Positions 58,486 through 64,000 of a stretch of DNA of 64,000 nt are shown in pieces. The stretch covers positions 2,438,333 through 2,502,332 of the forward strand of contig NZ_LR812090.1 in NCBI RefSeq assembly GCF_903772925.1. The letters run 5' to 3'. The notes below the pieces were generated by a model. The model saw nothing but the letters and a program-made list of their open reading frames with translations, did no database searches and was not told the origin of the DNA. The DNA comes from Alteromonas macleodii (GTDB taxonomy: Bacteria > Pseudomonadota > Gammaproteobacteria > Enterobacterales > Alteromonadaceae). Every line of letters starts with the position of its first letter. The first letter of the stretch is position 1. Position numbers and translations under genes: made by a program.

Positions 58486-59640
58486 TCATGCAGGTACTCG
58501 GCTTAGTCTTAATTTTGGGTTTACCGGCGTGAGTACCACTTCCTTTGCAATAGCCCAGATGTATGCCGCCATTTCTCTGGCTATCGCGGTGATGATTAAA
58601 TTGTAGTGTTTACCCTTTTTACTCATGCGCTGATAGCGTTTGCACAGACGCAGCTGTGCTTTCCAAGCAATATCGACGATGTCTTTAGGTAAGCCTTCCT
58701 GCCTTAACTGTAATTCAGTAGAGACGTTAGCCGGATAACGGTAGCTGTGCGCCCCCTCAATCAGTAAACGCCTTGCTCGGCCATTTCCCGCTTTAGTAAT
58801 AGCACCTAAGTGCCGCTTTCCGCCTGATGACTGTTCGCTGGGGACTAAACCTAAATATGCCATGAGTTTTCTTGGATGGTCGAAGCGGTTTAAATCGCCA
58901 AGCTCTGCTACCACGCCAACAGCAACGAGCAATCGAACACCGCGCATCGCCTGAACGGCTTTCACCACCGGATAATAACGCCATTGGTGCACATGGTGGG
59001 TTAACTCATTGTCGAGCCTTTCCAGTCGCCGGATACGCTCTTCTATAGTTTGTAGTTGCTCCTGCAAGACGATTTGCTGGGCCGGATGAGGCAATATTAA
59101 TTCAGTGAGCCAGCGAAGGTGTTTCTTCGACCAGTTGGCTGTACCCTCATAACGAATGTTGTTGCGCAGCAGTAGGGCTTTAAGCTGGTACTTTGCTTCT
59201 TTTAAATCCTTCATTGCCGCTTCACGAGCACGTGATAAATCACGAACCGCTTCATCTTCCGGCTCGGGCACATAGATGGGTGTAAGGTCTTCAGACTTTA
59301 GTGACCTAACGAGCTTAAGCGCATCTCGGCGGTCGGTTTTAATTCGCTCTCCTGGCTTTTTGGGAATAAGAGATGGAGCCACGACGTAGCAACGATGTCC
59401 CAAGCTCGTAATCAGCCGATAAATCCAGTAACCACACGGTCCAGCTTCATAAACAACGTGAAGTGTTGCGCCAGGATACTTCGATTCAAATTGGCGAATT
59501 AGCTTTTTGACACTGACCTTAGACGAGGGAATACGCCCATAATGAACGGGCGTCGCGCCACGCTGCTCTTCACAATAAGCAACCTCATGAAACTCTTTAT
59601 GCGTATCCAACCCGATAAAAATCATGCTATGTTTGTTCAT
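58486..59640 (-). CDS. IS110-family transposase (DEDD recombinase)
   Basis: 384 aa. The N-terminal RuvC-like DEDD domain shows IFIGLDTHKEFHEVA (first D), VYEAGPCGYWIYR (E) and IKTDRRDALKLVRSL (DD pair). The C-terminal transposase-20 domain has VRLLVAVGVVAELGDLNRFDHPRKLMAYLGLVPSEQSSGGKR with the catalytic serine region, and NGRARRLLIEGAHSYR. ATG 59640 has GGAGG 5 bases upstream; the frame is open four codons more to TTG. The gene looks intact. Confidence 0.93.
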   Translation of the reverse strand: MNKHSMIFIGLDTHKEFHEVAYCEEQRGATPVHYGRIPSSKVSVKKLIRQFESKYPGATLHVVYEAGPCGYWIYRLITSLGHRCYVVAPSLIPKKPGERIKTDRRDALKLVRSLKSEDLTPIYVPEPEDEAVRDLSRAREAAMKDLKEAKYQLKALLLRNNIRYEGTANWSKKHLRWLTELILPHPAQQIVLQEQLQTIEERIRRLERLDNELTHHVHQWRYYPVVKAVQAMRGVRLLVAVGVVAELGDLNRFDHPRKLMAYLGLVPSEQSSGGKRHLGAITKAGNGRARRLLIEGAHSYRYPANVSTELQLRQEGLPKDIVDIAWKAQLRLCKRYQRMSKKGKHYNLIITAIAREMAAYIWAIAKEVVLTPVNPKLRLSRVPA

Positions 59641-59782
59641 GCTAGCCTCCAAATTGATTTAGTATTGAACAAACTAATTATGGCTCTGGCTGAAAAGTTA
59701 ACCCACGAAAATGCGGGGGCTAGCACTTTTACAGGGAGTCATTGTGTCTAGTAGCCAAGTCTAGGAACTCAAAATTAGTACG

Positions 59783-60280
59783 ATGTTAGAACCTTCAAGT
59801 AGCACCTACTTCCTAAGTAACGTGGAGTCTATCAGCGCTAGTTTCAATTCAATTGGTTTGTTAATCGCTGCCGCAGTCCTTGTTGCGACTTTCAAATTCA
59901 CGACTCTGTTACAGTCGCTCTCAACTTTAACCAAGTTAAAGCCTAAACACATCGTAGTTATTGCATTTAGCATATTTTTAGTTGCCTTTACCACATCACT
60001 ACTAAACGGCTTAAGAGTTCATAACGTCCAAAATGCTATTTTGACCAACCAGACTCAGATCATATCGGGGTGTATAACCGACCATAAAATAATACGAGGT
60101 AACAGCAGGGAAGAAATGTTCGTTATTTCAAATGTAAAATTTAAATATAACGATTACGCTACGGAACAATACTTTTTTGCTAATCGGAATCACAACACCT
60201 TTATAAAAAACGGACAGTGTGTGACTATTGTTTTCCTGCCTAAACAGGAAAACGGAATTTTAAAGATCGACAAGGTTTGA
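59783..60280 (+). CDS. Cassette protein, two-helix membrane protein
   Basis: 165 aa. Hydrophobic helices SIGLLIAAAVLVATFKF and HIVVIAFSIFLVAFTTSLL, then a domain with IISGCITDHKIIRGNSREEMFVISNVKFKYNDYATEQYFF and GQCVTIVFLPKQENGILKI, a beta-rich form like cassette proteins of other integrons. Function unknown. It was the cassette downstream of attC 11 before the IS arrived; its start is 34 bp after the IS end. Ribosome site weak. Confidence 0.78.
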   Translation: MLEPSSSTYFLSNVESISASFNSIGLLIAAAVLVATFKFTTLLQSLSTLTKLKPKHIVVIAFSIFLVAFTTSLLNGLRVHNVQNAILTNQTQIISGCITDHKIIRGNSREEMFVISNVKFKYNDYATEQYFFANRNHNTFIKNGQCVTIVFLPKQENGILKIDKV

Positions 60281-60291
60281 GTTGCATTGGC

Positions 60292-60408
60292 TGCTAACAA
60301 ACAACTGTTGGCGCTCACTGCGTTCGCTGGGACACAAACACGTAGGCTCCCGTCGCTTCGCTCCTTATTTTAGCCTACGTATTTGTGCCCCAAAGTTGGG
60401 CGTTATGT
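60292..60408 (+). repeat. attC 12 (CGTAGGCT type)
   Basis: R'' TGCTAAC (60292) to core GTTATGT (60402), 117 bp, with GTTGGGCGTTATG at the right end. Confidence 0.93.
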
Positions 60409-60419
60409 GTATTTAAAAT

Positions 60420-60881
60420 ATGAAGTTATTTTTAGTCATTCTTTCAACTATGCTCCTTTTGGGATGCGCAAAAGGTAGAGTAGACATCCTGAGTAAAGAA
60501 GGTGAATTGTTAGACTCCTGCACAGCTGAATTCAATTGGCATTTGCATGGCGTACAAGACTCCGTTGACTACATTTTATATCTTTGTGCTAAAGGGCACC
60601 TTGAAAACGGAAAGGTCATATCCGACCCAACTATATTAGAAAACGATTATAGCTTACCTTCTCCACCCAATAGTCAAACATGGAACAAACGGAGTGCGTA
60701 TGAAAGCTATAAATCAGGCCATCTCTCCGAGCAGAAGTATGGTTATATCTTAGCTGCTATAGAATACGAATATATATTAAGTGCGGAAAAAGCTCGAAAA
60801 CAATTGGATTCAGGTGTTATAACCAAAAAACAATATGAACAACTGGTCTACGAAGCGGCGGTTTTGTTTAATGGCAAGTAA
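60420..60881 (+). CDS. Cassette lipoprotein with SHOCT-like tail
   Basis: 153 aa. Lipobox LLLGCAKG (cysteine 16). The mature part includes an HLHGVQDSVDYILYLCAKG segment, and the C-terminus AEKARKQLDSGVITKKQYEQLVYEA has the form of a short oligomerisation (SHOCT-like) motif of helix-turn-helix with GxI. Function unknown. No good ribosome site before the ATG. Confidence 0.75.
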   Translation: MKLFLVILSTMLLLGCAKGRVDILSKEGELLDSCTAEFNWHLHGVQDSVDYILYLCAKGHLENGKVISDPTILENDYSLPSPPNSQTWNKRSAYESYKSGHLSEQKYGYILAAIEYEYILSAEKARKQLDSGVITKKQYEQLVYEAAVLFNGK

Positions 60882-60884
60882 GGT

Positions 60885-60988
60885 ATATAACAAGGCGCTC
60901 AACTCTTACCCTGCGGTCACTGGGACAATAACACTGCGGTGCTGCGCACTTTACCGCAGTATTATTGCCCGTTAGCCTTGCGTTAGCT
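60885..60988 (+). repeat. attC 13 (CACTGCGGT variant)
   Basis: R'' ATATAAC (60885) to core GTTAGCT (60982), 104 bp. Stem ACTGCGGTGC-GCACTTTACCGCAGT. Confidence 0.9.
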
Positions 60989-61046
60989 TCTGAGAGGTAA
61001 GTTCATCTTTAGCCACACTAAATTCACAAAGCTTGCATACTGGGTC

Positions 61047-61406
61047 ATGGCTATTAATACGGTGGTCGGTTTATTCAGCGTGATTGCTCTTTTTTTCGCT
61101 ATTCAACCGGATAAATTAACAAGTAATTTCGCTTTTCTTCCCTTGATTTTTATCTTATTGGTGAACGCTCTTATTTGCATTCTCGTCTACAAAAACAGCT
61201 TTAAAGCATTACGGTTTTCTACTTGGTTTTATGTTTTTCAGATTTTCAGTTTTGAAACTGAGCGCCTGTCATTCTATTTCAATACTGGACTTCAATTTAC
61301 TCTATCTTGGTCAATTGGAGATAGTTCGTTTTCTACCAACTTTGCAGTAATTGCTATTTGGGTATTACTATACGTGGCATTGCGCAGTGTCAAAGAACAA
61401 AGCTAA
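61047..61406 (+). CDS. Cassette protein, membrane protein
   Basis: 119 aa with four hydrophobic segments: VVGLFSVIALFFAI, FAFLPLIFILLVNALICILVY, FSTWFYVFQIFSF, and FAVIAIWVLLYVALRSV. Small integral membrane protein, no family recognised. The frame stays open upstream for 20 codons as KFIFSHTKFTKLAYWV without ATG; ATG 61047 is used. Its stop lies inside the R'' box of attC 14. Confidence 0.72.
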   Translation: MAINTVVGLFSVIALFFAIQPDKLTSNFAFLPLIFILLVNALICILVYKNSFKALRFSTWFYVFQIFSFETERLSFYFNTGLQFTLSWSIGDSSFSTNFAVIAIWVLLYVALRSVKEQS

Positions 61407-61508
61407 CAAAACGCTGTTGGCACTCCCTTCGGTCGCTAGGACGCTCACTCGCAGGGTTGCTTCGCTATTATGCCCTAAGTATTATCACCCCTTATTTAAA
61501 AGTTAGCT
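61401..61508 (+). repeat. attC 14 (common type, diverged)
   Basis: R'' AGCTAAC (61401) to core GTTAGCT (61502), 108 bp. Several substitutions in the stem (GACGCTCACTCGCAGGGTTGC) weaken base pairing. Confidence 0.88.
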
Positions 61509-61521
61509 AAACAAGGAAGTT

Positions 61522-62010
61522 ATGAGTCGTTTTCTATTATTGGTATTAAATATCCTAGCTTTTAAGGCTGCAGCATGTTCCTTTGCTCCAGCGTTTGATG
61601 ATTTCGTAATATCCGAAAATTCTTCAGATGAAGTTACTACACCAACTTTTAAAGTTGATTCAATCCACAGAGGAACAGATGATGGAAATCATGGTTCATG
61701 TTCTGATGCGGGCTTTATCAATTTAAAACTAGAGACTTTACCCTCTCATGAACAAGGTTATATTTTTAAAATTGTTGAAGGTGAATTTGAAGATCAGCTT
61801 TTTTACGAATCCCCTGTCGTACCATCGAAGTTTATGGAAAATGAAAAGCTATTTAGTTTTCTTTGGTTAGACGGGAGTTATGAGGAACAAGAACCCATAA
61901 ATATTTTGGTTCAGATTATTGCTGTATCTCGATCTGGGAATAAAAGTGAACCTCAACTATTAAAAATAACTCACCCAGGTATACAAAAACCTTGGTGGAA
62001 GGTTTGGTAA
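61522..62010 (+). CDS. Cassette protein, exported
   Basis: 162 aa with a signal peptide (MSRFLLLVLNILAFKAAAC, cleavage near AAA-C, or lipidation possible because a cysteine follows). The mature domain TTPTFKVDSIHRGTDDGNHGSCSDAGFINLKLE and PINILVQIIAVSRSGNKSEPQLLKITHPG looks like a fibronectin/immunoglobulin-like beta sandwich. No family assigned. AAGGAAG lies 5 bases upstream. Confidence 0.75.
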   Translation: MSRFLLLVLNILAFKAAACSFAPAFDDFVISENSSDEVTTPTFKVDSIHRGTDDGNHGSCSDAGFINLKLETLPSHEQGYIFKIVEGEFEDQLFYESPVVPSKFMENEKLFSFLWLDGSYEEQEPINILVQIIAVSRSGNKSEPQLLKITHPGIQKPWWKVW

Positions 62011-62018
62011 CAAAGTAT

Positions 62019-62051
62019 GGCTAACAAGCCACTTAAGACGGGACGTTATAT
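62019..62051 (+). repeat. attC 15, truncated remnant
   Basis: GGCTAAC (62019) then AAGCCACTTAAGACGGGAC and GTTATAT (62045), only 33 bp, too short for a functional attC. It probably formed by internal deletion, leaving two cassettes locked together. Confidence 0.6.
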
Positions 62052-62085
62052 GCCCATCACTTCATTTGCAAAAAAAGGAATTATG

Positions 62086-62286
62086 ATGTTTTATTTTGAA
62101 GTTATTCTTTTTATCTTTTTTGTTTGTTTTATCAGTTTCGGGTACAGGAAAAATAACCGGAATATGATGTTACTTGGCTCATTTTGTCTTTTTCTATCTC
62201 TATCCGCAGGGCCATTTGTTGAAGGTGTTAACAAGGGGTTCGCTGAAAAGTCTCACGAACTTAAACAAAACAAAGTTACTGGGTAA
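62086..62286 (+). CDS. Cassette protein, small membrane protein
   Basis: 66 aa with two hydrophobic stretches (MFYFEVILFIFFVCFISFGY and NMMLLGSFCLFLSLSAGPFV) and a hydrophilic tail. AAAGGAA lies 6 bases before ATG 62086 (62083 is the alternative). Its frame runs back through the truncated attC 15 to 62017. Function unknown. Confidence 0.7.
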   Translation: MFYFEVILFIFFVCFISFGYRKNNRNMMLLGSFCLFLSLSAGPFVEGVNKGFAEKSHELKQNKVTG

Positions 62287-62298
62287 GCAATCAAGAGC

Positions 62299-62389
62299 AT
62301 ATAACAAGCCGCTGTAGTCGGTCGCAAGCTCCCTGGGGCGGCTTTGCTATTATGCCCTACGCGTTATCGCCCTTATATAAAAGTTAAGT
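62299..62389 (+). repeat. attC 16 (shortened)
   Basis: R'' ATATAAC (62299) to core GTTAAGT (62383), 91 bp. Right arm of the common type; left arm shortened by about 15 bp. Confidence 0.87.
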
Positions 62390-62423
62390 GCTTTGTTTGC
62401 CAAATCAAAATATGGAGTAATAA

Positions 62424-63167
62424 ATGGAATTTAGACACACTAAGCGTTTTCATATTGTATCGCTTCTGATACTGAGCATTTCATTGCTCTCAAAAGCTAG
62501 TGCCAATGACATATATGATGCAGCGATCAATAACCCTGCAAGGCTAAAAGCAGACTTCGCATACGATCAAAAGCGGAAACCGTTAGATATTCTTCCTTTT
62601 ACTCAGATAAAAAAGGGCGACAAAGTTCTCGAGCTTGGTGCAGGTGGTGGTTACACAACAGAATTGCTATCGTGGCTAGTTGGCGAATCTGGCAAAGTAT
62701 ATGCGCACTTTCTTTATAACAAAGAACGTCTTGAAAACAATAGACTGTCAAATGTTATTTCACTTCGTAAGCACTCTTTAAATGAACATGCGCAAGTGCT
62801 TGCTGAAAACGAAATTCAATCCAATAAATTGGATGCAATCATCATTTTTTTTGTTCTGCATGACATCTATCTAAATAATGAGATGAGTGATGAATTATTG
62901 ACTAGTTTAATGGATGCATTAAAGCCAGGTGGAAGCTTGATTATATTAGACAACGCAGCTAAGCCGGATTCGGGTTTGACTAATATAAGCGATCTTCACC
63001 GGATTGGAGAGCATTTCGTCAAATCAGAACTGGAGCAAGCGGGTTTTGTATTTGATGGCCAAACATCTGTGCTCAGAAACAAGCAAGATGATCACACTAA
63101 ACCGTGGGGTGATTATGAAGGTTTGCAAGATCGTTTTGCTTATAGATTTAAAAAGACCGAAATATAA
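62424..63167 (+). CDS. Cassette-borne SAM methyltransferase-like protein with signal peptide
   Basis: 247 aa. A signal peptide (FHIVSLLILSISLLSKASA, residues 9-27) precedes a Rossmann methyltransferase domain: motif I VLELGAGGGYTTELLSWL (about 70-87), LDAIIIFFVLHDIYL, then ALKPGGSLIILDNAAKPDSG and a histidine-rich DLHRIGEHFV. Export of a SAM-dependent enzyme would be odd because SAM is cytoplasmic. Similar exported methyltransferase-like proteins occur in marine proteobacteria. GGAG precedes the ATG. Confidence 0.85.
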   Translation: MEFRHTKRFHIVSLLILSISLLSKASANDIYDAAINNPARLKADFAYDQKRKPLDILPFTQIKKGDKVLELGAGGGYTTELLSWLVGESGKVYAHFLYNKERLENNRLSNVISLRKHSLNEHAQVLAENEIQSNKLDAIIIFFVLHDIYLNNEMSDELLTSLMDALKPGGSLIILDNAAKPDSGLTNISDLHRIGEHFVKSELEQAGFVFDGQTSVLRNKQDDHTKPWGDYEGLQDRFAYRFKKTEI

Positions 63168-63169
63168 TT

Positions 63170-63254
63170 TTAAAACGCACTTAAGAAAAATATTATGTGG
63201 GAATTTTACTCGCTGAAAAGCGCTCCTAAAATCCCTAAATGTTAAGCGTTAGAC
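63170..63254 (+). repeat. attC 17, different sequence family
   Basis: TTAAAAC (63170) to core GTTAGAC (63248), 85 bp, starting 3 bp after the stop codon. Arms AACGCACTTAAG / TTAAGCGTTA and GGGAATTTTA / TAAAATCCC form a hairpin. It lacks the shared body of all other attC here. Confidence 0.8.
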
Positions 63255-63261
63255 ACTTGTC

Positions 63262-63690
63262 ATGGATATCACATTAACAGATCCTGCTATACCTCTCTTC
63301 CATTTTGAGGTCATCAGAAATGTCTCCATTGTAGCGGCATTTTTAAGTGTTGTTGTTGGCCTAATTTATAAGGTTAAATACGATACAGCCTTGAGCTTAT
63401 ATAAAATCATATTGTTTTCTCCTGTGGTACCAATATTGTGTACATACTATGGTTACAAACAATATCTTGACGTTTTTTACGCTTTTCATAACAAAGGGAG
63501 TGGGACTATCGAATTACACTTTGTTTACCCTGCAAATAAGCGGATAGTATTGGATAATCCAAAATCAACTTTCGATCCAGATGGAAGAAGCCAAACCTGT
63601 CGGCTAGTTTTCAGAAAGAATGGCGAAAAATATAGTAGCGCTAGCGCTAATGACGTATCTATGTGCAAACAAATTTCGAGATCGCTTTAG
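63262..63690 (+). CDS. Cassette protein, two-helix membrane protein
   Basis: 142 aa. Hydrophobic helices VSIVAAFLSVVVGLIYKV and LYKIILFSPVVPILCTYYGY, then a small domain with IELHFVYPANKRIVLDNPKSTFDPDGRSQTCRLVFRK carrying two cysteines. Reading frame starts 8 bp after the attC core with no ribosome site. Function unknown. Confidence 0.72.
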   Translation: MDITLTDPAIPLFHFEVIRNVSIVAAFLSVVVGLIYKVKYDTALSLYKIILFSPVVPILCTYYGYKQYLDVFYAFHNKGSGTIELHFVYPANKRIVLDNPKSTFDPDGRSQTCRLVFRKNGEKYSSASANDVSMCKQISRSL

Positions 63691-63696
63691 GTACGT

Positions 63697-63804
63697 GTTT
63701 AACAAACAACTGTTGGCACTCACGGCGTTAGCTGGGACGCATATACGCAGGGCGGCTTCGCCATTATGCCCTACATGCCTGCGCCCCCTATTTAAAAGTT
63801 AGGA
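63697..63804 (+). repeat. attC 18 (common type)
   Basis: R'' GTTTAAC (63697) to core GTTAGGA (63798), 108 bp. Confidence 0.92.
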
Positions 63805-63813
63805 GACCAAGGT

Positions 63814-64000
63814 ATGTATCAGGTTAAAAGGATTTTTTGGTTTATACCGCTGAATGTTTTGATTCCCTCGTTTTGTGCCGCAGGGATCTACCTCTTATTG
63901 GCACGACTAGAGATTAATTCTTTTGATACTGCCTATTTGATATTTTCTTATCCAGTGGTTGGCATTAGCTCATTTTTAACCTACTGGTCTTTTGCTAGAG
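63814..64000 (+). CDS. Cassette protein, membrane protein, cut by window end
   Basis: ATG 63814 with an AAGG-type ribosome site (CCAAGGT) close upstream. The 62 codons visible begin MYQVKRIFWFIPLNVLIPSF and are strongly hydrophobic (helices WFIPLNVLIPSFCAAGIYLLLA and TAYLIFSYPVVGISSFLTYW). No stop is reached; the frame continues past the edge. Confidence 0.7.
   Translation, partial: MYQVKRIFWFIPLNVLIPSFCAAGIYLLLARLEINSFDTAYLIFSYPVVGISSFLTYWSFAR

Larger units (their letters stand above)
58170..59749 (-). mobile_element. IS110-family element of the IS1111 type, inserted in attC 11
   Basis: About 1.58 kb. Subterminal inverted repeats ATGACTCCCTTT (58173-58184) and the complement of 59731-59742 match at 11 of 12 bases. 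They sit 3 bp and 7 bp from the deduced ends, tail lengths I recall for IS1111-group elements. No target duplication. The transposase gene runs leftward. IS1111-attC elements are known to target attC sites of integrons, and the reconstructed target is exactly an attC core. Confidence 0.85.
53007..64000 (+). mobile_element. Integron gene-cassette array (continues beyond window)
   Basis: About 11 kb of short plus-strand cassettes separated by attC sites that start with RYYYAAC-like and end with GTTRRRY-like cores. Most attC share a common body (GCTGGGACGC, GGGGCGGCTTCGCCATTATG, CGCCC), as expected in a sedentary chromosomal integron. Intercassette distances, uniform gene orientation and ORFs without known families all fit. 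No intI is in the window; it may be absent or lie elsewhere. Confidence 0.95.

Noticed and set aside
59785..59791. GTTAGAA as an alternative attC core after the IS
   Set aside because: It overlaps the start codon of the next gene, and the cassette would lack its usual leader; AGTAGCC at 59750 joined to GTT at 58169 gives a better reconstruction.
53421..63804. Regularly spaced repeats as a CRISPR array
   Set aside because: Repeats are about 100 bp, the spacers hold genes of varying length, and the ends carry integron core sites. No cas genes are present.

Overview
The window looks like chromosomal DNA of a marine gammaproteobacterium of the Alteromonadales, most likely Alteromonas or a close relative. 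The evidence is the protein character together with gene orders such as gyrA-serC-aroA-cmk, dapA-bamC-purC, DUF2066-hda, purM-purN and cmoA-cmoB. Taxonomy is inferred from protein similarity only. No rRNA or tRNA gene was found.

Positions 1-52801 are mostly conserved core genome. On the minus strand lie gyrA, serC, aroA and the start of cmk. Next come ubiG, the class Ia ribonucleotide reductase genes nrdA and nrdB with a yfaE-type ferredoxin (preceded by a pair of NrdR-type boxes), an SDR, an OYE-type flavin oxidoreductase, a GAF-GAF-GGDEF-EAL protein, purC/bamC/dapA, gcvR, bcp, a PerM-type exporter, bepA, a TlpA thioredoxin, arsC, wrbA, hda, purMN and fadE (with a FadR-like operator). A LuxR-type response regulator and cmoAB follow. 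Positions 38764-43438 hold a compact four-gene operon that predicts a closed glucosylglycerate cycle: glycerate kinase, glucosyl-3-phosphoglycerate phosphatase, glucosyl-3-phosphoglycerate synthase and a GH13_18 phosphorylase. After that come gph, an outer-membrane beta-barrel gene, moeA, a MATE transporter, a MocA-like nucleotidyltransferase, a MoxR/VWA pair, cysK and a lipoprotein gene.

From about 52817 to the window end the DNA changes completely into an integron gene-cassette array. Small plus-strand ORFs, mostly for exported, lipidated or membrane proteins without recognisable function, are each followed by an attC recombination site. I mark 18 attC sites (16 fairly intact, one truncated, one of a different sequence family). 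All genes point away from the left edge, so attI should be at about 53007. There I see a core GTTATAT, three GGATnTTTTCC repeats (two of them and the core spaced 23 bp apart), a possible Pc promoter and a textbook LexA box at 52817-52832. No integrase gene lies beside it: the next gene is a lipoprotein ending 15 bp from the LexA box. The array therefore seems to keep its control region while lacking a local intI.

An IS110-family element of the IS1111 type (about 58170-59749) sits inside one attC, exactly after the GTT of its core. Its 313-nt non-coding stretch downstream of the transposase gene is the expected place for the guide RNA of this family, and it carries several echoes of the attC core. 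This targeting RNA and the integrase-less, LexA-marked array edge are the most interesting parts of the window.
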